Source: Aquatica leii (lineage: Eukaryota; Arthropoda; Insecta; Coleoptera; Lampyridae). Taken from it: a DNA stretch of 64,000 nucleotides. Positions within the stretch are counted from its first letter, which is position 1. Every line of letters starts with the position of its first letter. The stretch is taken from contig CM069432.1 in assembly GCA_035610365.1 (NCBI GenBank), forward strand, positions 171,428,035-171,492,034. The letters are read 5' to 3'. The position numbers and the translations under genes were made by a program. Shown here in pieces: positions 49,342 to 61,634 of the stretch. Under the pieces are notes generated by a model that saw nothing but the letters and a program-made list of their open reading frames with translations, ran no database searches and was not told the origin of the DNA.

Positions 49342-50940
49342 ATTACAAAATATGATCGTGTGAATTCAAAAATGTTAGTAATAGATGGATATCTTAAAGA
49401 TAAAACAACAGACGTGTGAAATGCTTGCGATAAGATTGTTATACACTGTACTAAGGTTGTTGGTATCAATATTAAAATTCACACTGTGCCTATGTTTTGA
49501 AATGAAAATCATCTCTGCGATTAATATTTATTGTATTTATGTTCCACATCTAAGAGCGCAAGGTTACTAAAAACAAAATTGTGATCCACATTGATATAGC
49601 AGGAAGCAAGAGCTGATTCTGGTTTTTTTGTTTTTGTACTCACATCGGTGGTTTTTGATTCGGTTAATAATTTTTTCTTTTATTTGGCCAATATAACATT
49701 TGTTAATTATTTTCTATATGTTATAAACATTTTAAAAATGTACCACGTGGCGGCAGTCTTACAAATGCATTCGAACGTGAAAGGTCGCGAATGACACGCG
49801 TAGAATACATTGTTCCTTTTCGTTAAAATTAAAATACTATGTAGCGCCAATGCTAAGATAAAGTGGTCCATCTTAATCATTTACCTTATCCTTTAATCCT
49901 TCCCATCCCTTTACGAGCCAGCAAGTGGTTGGAGCTAAGGGTGAGTTTTTTTTTAAATTTTTATATTTTTTAAATTTACTATTTCTTATCAAAAGAAAAA
50001 TAACAACATTTATTACAATCGATACAATAAATGTTATATATAACATTGTGTTTGTCACTTAACTTGGTTTTGTCTTAAATATTAGAATAAATGGCCACTA
50101 TTTTTAAATCAGATGTTTTCAAAATAAAAATCAGTTTTTTTGTAAGACTAGGAGCGTTAATGATTTTAGTATACCTACGTGTAGAATTAGTTTGGTTTGA
50201 TGGTGATGAATGCCGTTAGTAGTGTTAGTATGAAATAAAATTTTGTTTATCAGGTTTTTAGGATAATTGTTGTTGTTTTTCAACATTTTTTTTAGAATGT
50301 TAACGTTTTGTATGAAATTGGGGACTATACTTAAAGTTATAATTTTATTCTTTAAAGATTTGAAAATGTTAATTTTTTGGTAGTGAGCAAGCTGAGAAAA
50401 ATAGTTAAACAGTACGATTAGATGCTTTGAGTTTAGTAAATCAATTCGTGATTATAGAATTATCATGCTTAATTAACCTGATGTTTAAGAAAGGTAATGA
50501 ACTTTGATTCTCAATTTCATGAGTAAAACTTAGAACTGTTAAAAATGTTTGAGGTATTCAAAATTTTATGTTTAGGTATGCAAGTAATGACATTGTCACA
50601 CGTAACATAATACAAATGTGGGTTAAAATAAAAGTCTATTTTTTGCAAAATCTAGTGAGTTGTGCAAAACTAGATGAGCAAAAACTGGAGGTGACGTGTT
50701 ACCCATGACAGTGCTAAATTTTTGTATATAAATTTCATTTTTGAAATTAAAATAACTAATCAAAAAACAATTGAATGATGTCAATTAAATCTAATAACTC
50801 AATGACTTTTAAATTCCCAATATTATGTATTAATCTCAACACAAACTCTTTTGTTTGTAAATAACGATGTAACATCATACAAAACTAAGTATAGTATTAG
50901 TAGCAGTAGTAGTTGTATTTTCATGACCAGTGGTATTGAA
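49342..50940. other. No gene supported
   Basis: AT-rich spacer. A short GC-richer patch (49735-49800) has no recognisable function. Confidence 0.4.
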
Positions 50941-50943
50941 AAT

Positions 50944-51084
50944 ACGGTGTGTATTTTAATGATTGTCCGGTGATTGAATTTGTCGCTTGTTTATTCGTCA
51001 ACGAACCAACAATGTTTGATTATAATTACTAGAATGACGACGCGACAAATTCAAACACCGGAAAATCATTAGAATACGCACTGT
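50944..51084. mobile_element. 141-bp MITE with 43-bp inverted repeats
   Basis: Left arm 50944-50986 and right arm 51042-51084 match inversely with a few differences (shared ccggtg-ttgaatttgtcgc). The unique centre is 55 bases. No clear target duplication. Confidence 0.8.
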
Positions 51085-51121
51085 ATATGTAAACACAATT
51101 GAAACACATACGAACACTGTC

Positions 51122-51597
51122 AGCGAGAGATCTATCTATCTATCTATCTGTTTATGAAGAGTTAAAGTATTTAATAAATGTATAATTATTACTGACTCCT
51201 ACATAGCCTCATGTAGGTAAATTGTGGCTTGGATAGTCAGTAATGCAGAAGATACGATTTACGAGGTATCAGTCCTGTCCAGTCAGGTAATTATGACTTG
51301 GTCCACTGATACGTTAAACCGTCGTAGTAGTAGTAAAGGAAGTACAATTTAAGAGGTATCAGTCCTGCACAGCCTCATGTAGGTAATTATGGCTTAGTCC
51401 ACTGATACTTTAAACTGTAGTAGTTGAGACAATCAAAATACGGTTGTAAAATGACTGCTACCTCTTAAATCGTATCTACTGCATTACTGACTATCCAAGC
51501 CACAATTTACCTACATGAGGCTGTGTAGGGGTCAGTAATAATTACACATTTATTAAATAATTTAACTCTTCATAAACAACACACTAAATCTCTCGCT
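51122..51597. repeat. Large palindrome upstream of the gag-like ORF
   Basis: Left arm 51122-51271 and right arm 51459-51597 are inverse copies (agcgagaga, aagagttaaa, cagcctcatgtaggtaaatt and ctatccaagcc are shared). The loop carries two direct copies of ggtatcagtcctg followed by aggtaattatg and ccactgatac. A (TCTA)n run lies at 51130-51149. The palindrome ends just before attggtccttcgagc, a stretch that in my recollection precedes gag in arthropod LTR elements. Confidence 0.75.
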
Positions 51598-51656
51598 GGC
51601 ATTGGTCCTTCGAGCAACTGAGTTCTTTGCCCAGAACTAACGGTCTTAAATACACG

Positions 51657-52319
51657 ATGGCGTCCTTTACCGAGTTATTCAAAGCTCAAGAAGATATAGC
51701 AAGGTCCATCCAGAGGCTTATCATCAACATGAAGAAAAATTCACCAAACAGAAAAACGGACAAGTACATTGTGAGTAAAAGAACAACGATATAGCAACTA
51801 TGGGAAAAGTTTGAAGTAACACACAACATCTTGATGAAACAAGTGGACAACGAGCATCCGTATTACAAAAACAATTTCTATTTACAAACGAAAAAACTAA
51901 AAGACGAAGAGGTAGCATTACTACTGAAGTACGAAGAAGGGTTATCTATTCAAGATGATACAACAACCACATTACAAACACGGACAAACGGCTCAAATTC
52001 GGAGCACGGATCTCAGTTAAAAAGATTAAAGATCAAAATAGATTTACTACAAAAAGACATGGTTGAAGTACACGAACAACTAAAGACAACAGTCAACAAA
52101 ACCTATTGTGAAATTACAACACAAGACATTACAAATGCATGGAGCGATGTGAGGCGTCTATACGAAAACGTACTCGTTGATGAAGGATACAACGGTGAAG
52201 AATACCAGAAAGTAAAAACTAACGTACAACTGTTACTAATACAATTACAAGAGTTAAAAGAAGACAGAAATACACAAAAAACTCAAGAGAGTTATACACG
52301 ACAACTCTCGAATAAGTAA
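51657..52319 (+). pseudogene. Gag-like ORF, possibly BEL/Pao-related
   Basis: From ATG 51657 the frame is open to TAA 52319 except for one TAG at 51792-51794 (after SKRTTI, before QLWEKFEVTHNIL). The start region DIARSIQRLIINMKKN and the segment HPYYKNNFYLQTKKL resemble DUF1759-type N-terminal gag regions of BEL/Pao LTR elements. The rest is hydrophilic and probably coiled coil. No zinc knuckle, protease or RT follows. The element is therefore either gag-only or truncated. Confidence 0.5.
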
Positions 52320-52355
52320 CACAGAGAAAATGCAATACTTAAAAACACATTTAAG

Positions 52356-52530
52356 TGGTAAAAGAGGTGGGCAAACTACAGCCTAAGAATACAATTTACG
52401 AAGTGGTAGAGGAGGTAGGCAACTACAGCCTAAGAATACAATTTACGAAGTGGGCAACTACAGCCTAAGAATACAACTTACGAAGTGGTAGAAGAGGTGG
52501 GCACACTAAAGCAAAAGAATACAATTTACA
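52356..52530 (+). repeat. ~50-bp tandem repeat after the gag-like ORF
   Basis: Four degenerate units containing gtgggcaa-ctacagcct and aagaatacaatttacgaagtgg. One unit is shortened. The atttacga core also occurs in the upstream palindrome. Confidence 0.85.
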
Positions 52531-53110
52531 AAACGCAAAGGCAGAACATTCAAAAACCAATCCTTCCACAACAATCAGCTAACGAAATATGGTAACTCAA
52601 TTTATTATTTTATAGATGGCAATATGTTCAAGCATGAACAATTATTTTTGATCATAACATTTAAATTTAATCTGAACCTCTTAATTTTACAAACATAAAT
52701 TATAAAATTCCTAAGTGCAAACTTAATAATATAATTGTGATGTAATCCGATAGACACATTCCTTACAACGTTATAAAATGTATATCAGCAAATTCTTTAC
52801 AATGTCATAACACATAAGCAAATATTTGTTCTCTAGGCTAACAATGAAATAGTTAAATGTACAACCAAGCAATTTAAACTGTATGAATACTCAACTTTTT
52901 ATTAATAAATTATCATTCAACATTAAGTTGTTTGATCAATGACACTTGTCCCTAGAATCTGGTATTGTTCAAATATTGATTACCTGGCTAAGTGTCCAAC
53001 TATTAAGTACAAACCACCATCGTGCTTAACAAACACAATCAATATAAATACCTAAATATATACTTAAAAATAGAAAATTTAGATTAAAATAAGTAACACA
53101 ATTGTTATAA
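52531..53110. other. No gene supported
   Basis: AT-rich spacer between the tandem repeat and the LINE fragment. Confidence 0.4.
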
Positions 53111-53116
53111 TGAAAA

Positions 53117-54757
53117 AATACAAGGATATTTACAGAAAAAATAGGACTGTCCTCAAATAAATTTAACGAATATTTTGTAAGCAGCATTATGCACATAAAT
53201 AATAGTATAAACCAGCCTCCAGCATACTTCAAAGAGGCCCCAACATTAAAACCAATCCTTAATTCCAAATTTAAGCAAGTTAATTTATCAGATCTGAAGA
53301 AAATCTTAAGTAATATTAAGCGGAAAGGAGGAACGCATAACATTACAAAACATGTTATTACACATGCGCTGCCAGAAATTGGTAATGCAATGGTATACCT
53401 AACAAACAAATCTTTAATAAGTGGAAAATTTCTTAATTGTTTGAAGCAATCAAAAATCATACCATTGCGCATTGCCTAAAATTAAAAATACAAAAAGATG
53501 CGAAGAATTTCGAAATATCAATATTTTACCAGTGTACGAACAAATACTAGAATCAGTTGTTAAGGAACAATTACAGTGCTTTCTAGAACAAAATAATATA
53601 ATCAGTGAAAATCAATCGGGTTTTCGAAGTAAACACTCGTGTGAAACAGCATTAAATCTCGTGCTGACAAAATGAAAATCCGAAATCGACGTGGGTAATA
53701 GTGTAGTAGCAGTATTTTTAGACTATAAAAGAGCCTTTGAAACTATCGACAGAGGAAGACATAAATAAACTTTACCAATATGGAATAAGAAGCACCGAAA
53801 TTCAATGGTTCGAAACTTACTTGGAATCTCGTACTCAGACCACTAGGTACCAAAATTACGAATCTATTCCAATTCAAAATAATTTAGGTGTACCTCAAGC
53901 ATTAGTCTTAGGCCCATTGCTTTTTTAAATTTATATTAATGATTTAGGACTTAATCTTAAGTGCTGTAATACTAATTTGTTTGCAGACGATACCCTGGTA
54001 TCAATTACTGATAAAAATGTACATTCAGCTATTATAAAGCTAAACTCAGAATTAGAAATTATTGCAAATTGGTTACAATCAAACAAATTCAAATTAAATG
54101 TGCTAAAAAGTAAGACAATGGTAATATCAAACAATAATGTTGAAACAACAAAAATAAAAATTGATAACATAGAATTAGAACAGGTTGAAGAAATTAAATG
54201 AAGGGTTTGGTGCAAAAAGGGTATAAGTGTATAAGTTGACAATTTGAGTTAGTGCCTTTATTATGGTTTTTGCAAAAACTATTGTGAGGTTTTAGTTTAG
54301 TGTGTTATGCTACTTCTCTAAAAATGTCACTGCTAAGATGAAAATGCACTTGTATCTTTTTTGTACTAACAGAGGGTAGATTTAACTTGACATATATGCG
54401 TTTTAATCAAAAATGTAAAAAAATCACTTGTACCCTTTTTGCACCAAACCCTTCAAATGGTTAAGTGTGAAACAGCGGATATATATTAATTCATTAATGT
54501 TGGTATACAAAATAATTAATGATTTGCTTTCAAACTACATGTAAAAATTAGTGATACGTAACTATGACATGAATTCATATAACACGAGAAGTCGATGTGA
54601 CTTCAGATTGCCAAAATTTTCAAAATCAAAGTCACAAAATTCTCTTCTGTACAAAGGTCTGAAATTATATAATGACTTACCAGATGAAATTAAGCACGAG
54701 CAAAATATTTATAAATTTAAAATGAGTCTGAGTGATTATGTTAAGAATAATTTTTAA
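53117..54757 (+). pseudogene. Jockey/CR1-like LINE reverse transcriptase, broken by a MITE
   Basis: Plus-strand RT remnant in several frames. It starts with NEYFVSSIMHINNSINQPPA, then ITHALPEIGNAMVYLTNKSL, FRNINILPVYEQILE (equivalent to RPISLLPV), ENQSGFRSKHSCETAL, VVAVFLDYKRAFETID, GVPQALVLGPLLF (GVPQGSVLGPLLF expected), NLFADDTLVS (catalytic FADD, about 53985) and SNKFKLNVLKSKTM. The frame ends at 54201 inside a MITE. After the MITE the C-terminal part resumes: KWLSVKQRIYIN, YNTRSRCDFRLPKFSKS and ELYN-like LKLYNDLPDEIK. About 80 residues normally between these parts are missing. The 3' end is near 54950. Confidence 0.82.
54200..54454. mobile_element. 255-bp MITE inserted in the LINE
   Basis: 30-bp terminal inverted repeats (gaagggtttggtgcaaaaag at the left) match in 29 of 30 positions. 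AAAT lies directly outside both ends and may be a 4-bp target duplication. No coding sequence. Confidence 0.9.
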
Positions 54758-54967
54758 GCAAAAATTAGTAATAATAGAAATACTTACTCCAGATTATACA
54801 ATAAAAAATTTAAGCATGCAAATATTGCAAACAGTTTTTATAATTTTAAAATTAATAAAAATTCTTAAAAATAGTAATTATGAATGTTAACTTTAAAAGG
54901 TATGTTCTAGAAATATAAGAATATGTACATAAAAAAATAAATAAAGATGTAACATATTTATATAATA

Positions 54968-56870
54968 TCATTGTTCAAGGAACTCATTAATAGAATAAAA
55001 ACAAGATTTAATTAAGTATCCTTTTAGTACATTTTCAAATTTATTTTTTAACTCAATATCACTTATTAAGGTCAGCAGCTTATTAAAAAGCTTAACAGAA
55101 CTAAAAATGTAAGATCTGTAGTATATATCACTTTTACTCAAATAACTTCTATATAAATTGTTTCTAGTGGTATACGAGTCAAAATCAAAATTTTTAAGGT
55201 AATTTCTTTTATTATGCAACACTCGATTCAACATAAATAGGCATCATTCGTAGATAAGTAAATTGTAACTGTCATATTATTATGTTTAAGGAAAAATGGT
55301 CTACAACTATCTCACTTAGTTAACCCAAACATAATATCCTATAGCTCTTTTATGAACTTTTAAAATGTTCAGCAAAGTATAAGTGAGTATGTCTCCGTAT
55401 ATGGTTAAACAATATCGCATTATGGATTCAAAGTAAGCATAATAAACGTTCAATAAAGTTTTACGTTTACATATTGGCTTTAATCTATGTAAACAGAAAA
55501 GTGCTTTATTTAATTTATTGGCTGTTATTTCAGTCCGACCCCTTCATTTAAACCGATTTTGACAATAGTAACTTCTAAAAGCCTTGTTGTCGCAACATAA
55601 TTTATTTTGATACTATTTGTAAAATTACTCACAAAGCTTGCATGTTGTGTATTATTTAAAAACGAAATAAGATTGGATTTATTGAAATTTAGAACTAAAC
55701 CGTTTGCGGAAAACCAATTTTGCAGTTTATGTAATGTTTGTTCAGTATTTACTACTAATTCAGAAACATAATAAGCAATTACATGTATGCTAATGTCATC
55801 GGCCTACATTGTAATAGGGTATATGCTGCTGGGAAGATCATTCATTAAAAATTACAAAAAGTAGTGGCCTAAGTCTAGAACCCTGGGGTACTCTATGACT
55901 GATGGACAACGCCCAATTTCATTACTGATTAAGTAATCTATTTCAACAACTTGATTACGGTCTGCCAAATAAGACCTTAAAAGTGCCAAAATGTTAGAGC
56001 GAAAGCCATAGTAATCAACTTTTTCTTTCAATAAATTGCGATCAATAAGGTCAAAAGCTTTTGATAGAGCTACATTTATGCTAAGTACCAATTGCTTTTT
56101 ATTTAAAGCATTTAATATTACACTAAGAGTATTGTGTAAGGCTGTATTTCTTATCTACTGTTTAAAAATCCATGTTGAATATTTGTAAAAAGATTTCGTT
56201 TTACGAAATAAGTTAATAATCTTTGTTTAATGGCGATTTCCATAATTTTACAAAATGTTGTCGGAATTGATATTTGTCTATAATTTTTAATATTATCCGT
56301 CTCTTTGTTTTTATAAAGTAGAATTACTTTTGCTTGTGAAACTCTTTTTGAAAGTATCCAACTACAAAACAAGAATTAATGAGAATAGACAGGACCCCAG
56401 AAATAATGGTTGAGCATCTGAAGTCGTAGGTGTAAGTAAGGTAAAAAGAGTTTAAATTATTAATTTTTAGTGCATTTAATTGTTTAAGTACTAAATCATA
56501 GCAGAACAATAGACTTAACAAAGTTGTTGCAATTGTAAAAAAATAATTATTAAATTCTTTTACAACGCAATACCAATCAATTAGTTTAAGGGCATTTAAA
56601 AACATATTTTAATTGTTTATATTTTTTTTTCTGATCCTCTTCTAATATTGTCATTATTTGTATACTGTGATCAGTAAAAATCGCCACGGTGTTCAAGGTG
56701 GTGATACTATCCACATAATCAACATTTGTAATGAAATTTTCTATGCAAGATTTTGAAGTTGCAGTAATTCGTGTAAGGGTAGTGATTACGATTCTAATAA
56801 AGATAATAAACGGCGTGTATTAACTGTAGTTTCTAAATTATTTATATTAAAGTCACCACAACTTGGCTTT
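54968..56870 (-). pseudogene. Jockey/CR1-like LINE, minus strand
   Basis: Read downward from about 56870. The end of the endonuclease is visible (ITATSKSCIENFITNVDYV, then TDHSIQI). RT pieces follow: VSQAKVILLYKNKETDNIKN, YRQISIPTTFCKIMEIAI, NIQHGFLNSR, VALSKAFDLIDRNLL, DYYGFRSNILALLRSYLADR, the catalytic motif with its tyrosine replaced by a stop (TAG before ADD, near 55800), and LHKLQNWFSANGLVLNF. The C-terminus (55234-54968) ends with SCFYSINEFLEQ. Its 3' end meets the 3' end of the plus-strand LINE tail to tail. It is more closely related to the LINE at 58.2 kb (HCFYSIDEYL) than to the one at 53.1 kb. Confidence 0.8.
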
Positions 56871-57019
56871 TGCCGTATTGTCGTTCGTGAAACCAAACAA
56901 ACTGACGTTTTGCAAGACATTGCACCAGTGACATTTACGACTCTGAAGATGCAAGCTGCAATGTCTTACGAAACGTCAGTTTGTTTGGGTTCACAAACGA
57001 CAATACGGCAAAGGCCAAG
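56862..57019. repeat. 63-bp near-perfect palindrome with PLE-type terminus
   Basis: Arms 56862-56924 and 56957-57019 are inverse copies with few mismatches, separated by a 32-base loop. The right arm includes gaaacgtcagtttg, a typical PLE end. Inverted terminal duplications of this kind are known for PLEs. Confidence 0.75.
56940..56980 (+). ncRNA. Hammerhead-like motif of a PLE terminus
   Basis: Helix I: ACU with AGU. Box 1: CUGAAGA (56943-56949). One extra U. Helix II: GCAAG with CUUAC (one mismatch) around a 9-nt loop. Box 2: GAAA (56970-56973), then CGUC with cleavage after C56977. ACGU is again self-complementary. Short helices and the mismatch make activity doubtful. Confidence 0.45.
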
Positions 57020-58185
57020 TTCTACTTCTTGTTTTAGCTCTCAAGAAGAGACTAGGACCAAGCCTAAGTCTAGGTGTTTAACTACGACGCGGCCTAAACC
57101 GAAAGTCGCTTATAATCATAAACATAAGAACCGCAAAAGCTTAAGGTTTTTTATCATCAATAAGTAGTAACTTACACTACGAGATGACTATAAAATTTTG
57201 TTAATGCTTACTTTAAAAGTTACATAACACTAATACAGTGCACGCCGCTTATTAGAATCAGATAATGTTAACAGTCGGGTAATGTTATCACTTTATTAAA
57301 AAACGGACTGCATGTATGTTACTACATAGTAAAACACCCTTTATAGTAATCAAAATTTCGGTTTATATTATGAATTTTCTTCTCAAGTTTGATTCTATAT
57401 ATGAACAATAACCTATTTTACATGAATTTTTTAGCAGAATTTTCACAATACGTTTGTTTCGAATGAAAAACTTTTATTATTATACCTTAAAAATAGTTGT
57501 TTTTCATAATTAGCTTTAATTTCGCAGTGTTATTTATTTATTCACGTATTTTGTATGACCTATGTAACATTGCCTTATTTAAACATCTGTAAGTAGGCTA
57601 TCTTTGCAAATGAACTTGGAGTGTGATAATGTTAGTTTGTAGTTATTTTTGTTTTTAGTGTCAGCAAATTACTGAGAAGAAATTGTAGTTCTTAAAGCAG
57701 TAAATTTATTTTGACATTTTTTGTTTGTATTGATGTTATGATTTTAATCATGCACATACGCTTGTTATATTAAAAAGTTGGTAGGTTAAAATAGTATAAA
57801 AATTGTCCTCGACACACCCACCTTTTGTTGGCGCTGTCAAACTCTATAAGCGCATTTTATTCATTTTTCTGTTAACGTTTTGTATAACACGGACCGTTTT
57901 CAGCGGTATCTTGAAGCCCAACGAAGCTTTCATTATTAAACTGTTTTACGTCATTCCACGTGAATATGTGGACGAATTCTACTTATTGTTGAGTGAAAGC
58001 TTATTTTGGGCTGGTCGCCCCCTTACCAACTTACCTTATCAGTAACGTTGGTAAAACACTTGCTTGTCAAAAAGTTTCCACGACGTCAGGTCGCTGAAGG
58101 CTAGATGTTGAACACCACTTTATGGAAGGAAATACTTACACAAGTGCGAAGCTAATTATAGGAACACTCGGCGCATTCTTTTACG
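57020..58185. other. No gene supported
   Basis: AT-rich spacer. An 80-codon open frame at 57803-58045 has an opening hydrophobic stretch but resembles no family I know, so I do not call it a gene. Confidence 0.4.
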
Positions 58186-59105
58186 TCAAATACTTGCTCA
58201 TAAATGGTTCGCTCACAATAACTTAAAACTAAACACAGAAAAAACACAATTAATCACATTTTCTTCTAATCCAAAAATTACATCTGGCAATAGCGCAAAA
58301 ATTTTAGGAATTTATGTAGACGACAAACTAAGCTGGAACAGACACCTTGATTACCTTATTGGTAAATTAGCAAAAGCGACGTTTATTCTAAGGAATTTAA
58401 AAAGTTGTATTAGCACCCCCACTCTTAAGTCATGTTATTTTTCTCTATTTCATTCCCATCTTTTGTATGGTGTTAATCTTTGGGGTAATTCATCCAACGC
58501 TAAAAAAGTCTTTTCAATGCAAAAGAAAGTTGTCAAATTCTTAGCCAATGTACATTTTAAAGATCATGGTCAAAGAATTTTTTGCAAGTTTCAAATTATG
58601 CCTCTACCTTCAATATTTATTTATTCTACTTTATTAGATATACATAAAAACAAATCGTCTTTCTTGACAAATGGTAGTACACATAACTACAACACTAGAG
58701 GGGCGAAGGATCTAAGAACCTCTTATTACAGACTATCTAAATCTAAAAATAACAATATCAGTGTCAAATTATATAACGTACTTCCCAGTCAGCTCAGGGA
58801 CTCGACATTTTATTATTTTAAAAACAACATAAAGAAACATATATTAAGTCATTGTTTTTACTCAATAGATGAATATTTAAATACACCAATCCTTACACTA
58901 GTCTAATCAGTTAATATGTTGCACAATGTTATTATAGTTGAATTTTAATGTGTTCTTTTATGTGATTTTTATGTTTTATTCTTTTACGTGTATTGTTATT
59001 TTTTTTATAACTATCTTTATATTATATTGTAATTATATGACGAGTGCAAAAATTACATGTATTTATAAGCACAATAAATAAATAATAATAATAAATAATA
59101 ACAAA
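58186..59105 (+). pseudogene. 5'-truncated Jockey/CR1-like LINE with intact C-terminal frame
   Basis: An uninterrupted frame from about 58190 to TAA 58906 encodes the last 235 or so residues of a LINE RT: HKWFAHNNLKLNTEKTQLI, AKILGIYVDDKLSWNRHL, TLKSCYFSLFHSHLLYG, VNLWGN, HNYNTRGAKDL, SVKLYNVLPSQLRD and CFYSIDEYL. There is no proper start, since the 5' part was lost by truncation, as is usual for LINE insertion. The 3' untranslated region ends in an AATA/AATAAT tail (59078-59105). The absence of stops points to a recent insertion. Confidence 0.85.
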
Positions 59106-60290
59106 TATCGTATGCATTAAATCAAATTACTTGTGCTAACGCCGTATGTACGCTTTGTGTCAAATTGCATATTACGTTTTAAGTCATACTGATACGGAAT
59201 TAGCTAATCCCCTACTGGATAATTACACAACTGTAAGTATTGCATTTTCTATTTATACGAGTATTGCGTCGTTGGTCATGTCGATTATTGGAATGACCGC
59301 ACGTACATACTAGGTTGTAATCAAAATTAATGTTAAACTCTTTTTTTAGTGTGTCACATACTTATCTGGTGCGATTTGATTCTCTATACTTTTGATTTTT
59401 GTATTCTTGTAATTTAACTTAATAAAGTAAAGTCGTTCCTTTGTTAAATGTAAAAATTAGATCAATTAGGGAACTTTAATGTGCGACGTGTTGCCCAGCC
59501 AAAGGGGTAACTTATACTTGGCTGGTGATATGAACCCATGTAATATTGTTGACAATGTTTATATAACGATACTTATGTACTGTCTTCGTCCTCTTCAAAT
59601 ACTTCTGTGATACAATAAATATATATTGTGTTGTCACTTCTGTTGTGTTATCTGTTCTTTTACAGCTGCGGGTCGAGTTAAACGATATCTCCCTAATTTA
59701 GTTTTTTTCATCATTTTGGCGGCTTTTTATATTTAATTTATAATTTAGCATCACAAAGCCTGCGACTCCCTCTTCCGGAAAACTGTGTTAGCCGTCGCTT
59801 ATTCTTTGTTACAAGAAAAGCAGCGCAACAAGCTGTATCTATTTACTGATTTCTAACCAATAAACATGTATTTGTTTTTTCTGAATTTCAGGTATCGTTA
59901 TCATTCGCTTATTGTTATCAAAAATCTCAATTCCCAACGTGATTCTATTAAACGGCGTGCACTGTATAACGATAATGTAATGTCTTTCCCCCGGCACGAA
60001 ACTTCAAAAAGTAACTTTAAAAATGTAACTATTTTTTGTATAAAAGCTATTTATCTTTTAACGATAGGTGACATCGTCTAGAGCCGGCACTACCATGATT
60101 AACTTCGAACTCAATTTCAACTAATAGTGCGCGAATTATTTGTTTACAAATGTGCACACAAACAGAACAAATGATGTGTAATATCAAAAAAAATATATAT
60201 ATTGTATATCATTTGCAAATTTGCAGTTACTTTCTCAGATTTCCTACGCTAAGTTATCGACATGTCCCAATCCAATGTTATTATATCAGA
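59106..60290. other. No gene supported
   Basis: AT-rich. A perfect 8-bp hairpin (ccagccaa with ttggctgg, about 59497-59527) and an aataaatata signal near 59615 are the only structures seen; an old LTR is possible but unproven. Confidence 0.35.
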
Positions 60291-60294
60291 CAAT

Positions 60295-60445
60295 GTATTT
60301 CTCAATAAGGTTTATATCTCCAGGTCACTTTATATTTCCGTATAAATAAATTGTTTTACCAATATTATTAGGTCTCTTTTTATCTCATTTGTTGTTGATA
60401 CTCCATTATTTTCTAGCTATTATGGTTTCCTAGGTAAGGTGCATT
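60295..60445 (-). pseudogene. Small relic of an IS630/DD82E-type element
   Basis: Short blocks (ctcaataaggtttatatctc, aaattgttttacc and ctccattattttc) match the minus-strand relic at 9206-9480 in the same order. Even more sequence is missing between them. No catalytic residue survives. Confidence 0.38.
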
Positions 60446-60647
60446 ATCACGACGAAAATGCCATTAGGAAACAAATTTGGAATTATTATGTTGCAGCGAC
60501 TAAACAAAGTTGAAATGCTTCATGTATTTTTTACAGATTTAAAATTTATTCGTTTTTCTAGATTTAAATAAGATATAGTCAATTTATGCTTGTCTTTAAA
60601 AAAGATCTCCACTATTGCGTGCAAGTGAGAAACTGCAACTTTATTAC

Positions 60648-60814
60648 CTAGTTGCATAAAGCAAAGTTAACTATGTAGTTAGCTGATGCCGTTGTTAACT
60701 ACGTCATTGGTCCTCAAGTACGTGTGATTTTCTACTTGACGACCAATGGCAACACTTAACCATATGACCACGTAGTTAACTACATCGTCAGTTAACAACG
60801 CTTTATGCAACCGA
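60648..60814. mobile_element. ~165-bp MITE
   Basis: Inverted ends gttgcataaagc and its inverse, extending imperfectly to gttaact-tgtagtta. The inner part is also palindromic (accaatg either side of a 24-base centre). The ends recall the ggttgcacaaa of Harbinger copy 1. Confidence 0.75.
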
Positions 60815-61630
60815 ACCTATTTTTTTCAATTAGCAACTGTATGCCCGGTTTCAACAATTTATTTCTTAACTTTGTTCTTATATCTCCTCTTGAATAAAAC
60901 AAAAACTGTGCCATAATTACATGTCCACTGTGAGCTTTATGACATTTGAAGTAAAATGTTTCTATTGCACTAGATGATTTACGAATATGTGTCTGTAACC
61001 GGTAATCGTTGGTTTAACGGTAAAACAAATCCCATAATTTTATTATATCTAGAATTGTACTCAATTTTTCTGGTGATGTACGCGCTATTCTGATATCAAA
61101 CATCTTAAGTAATTTTCGTTGTTCAATAAACGCCTCAAACATTCTTTCTTCAAAATGTTTATTATTGTCGTTATTGTCAGATAAAAATCGATTTTCGGTT
61201 GTGATCGAGGGCAAATCGGTATCTTAATTAGAATGCAAAATTTTATACAGAAGTTTCCTACCTGAACGCATCATTGAACGTATTGGCATAGTTTGAGTGC
61301 TCTGAATTTTTCATGGATGTTTTATAGAAGTACGAAAACAACTTTTTTTTGTGGTGTTCCATATTCACCCAGATATTTGTATTTTGCTGAAGCACAGTTG
61401 TATTTATAAATTTTTATTAGTAAGTCCAGGCTTTTCTTTAATTAGTCCAAACACTTCATTCATTGATTCACTATAGGAAAAATTGCGTTTGGTACTTATC
61501 AGATTTTCATTTAGATTGAGAACTCTTAAAATATATTTGTTGTCATTCATTGATTATCAAAATACTTGTAAAAGTCAGATTTAGGCTCCATTTTAGGGCA
61601 TTTGCTACATCAAAATTAGTTTGTTAAATT
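60815..61630. other. No gene supported
   Basis: A 66-codon minus-strand frame (61214-61014; FEERMFEAFIEQRKLLKMF) looks protein-like but could not be assigned. It may be a C-terminal piece of an unrecognised element protein. Confidence 0.35.
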
Positions 61631-61634
61631 GAAA

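Noticed and set aside
53026-53472. 148-codon minus-strand open frame rich in F, L and C
   Set aside because: Antisense shadow of the LINE RT on the plus strand.
57803-58045. 80-codon frame with a hydrophobic start
   Set aside because: No recognised family, no promoter or splice evidence; mentioned only in the spacer note.
59490-59660. LTR with polyadenylation signal
   Set aside because: Only a hairpin and an AATAAA-like site are visible; no second copy, primer site or TG...CA ends were found.
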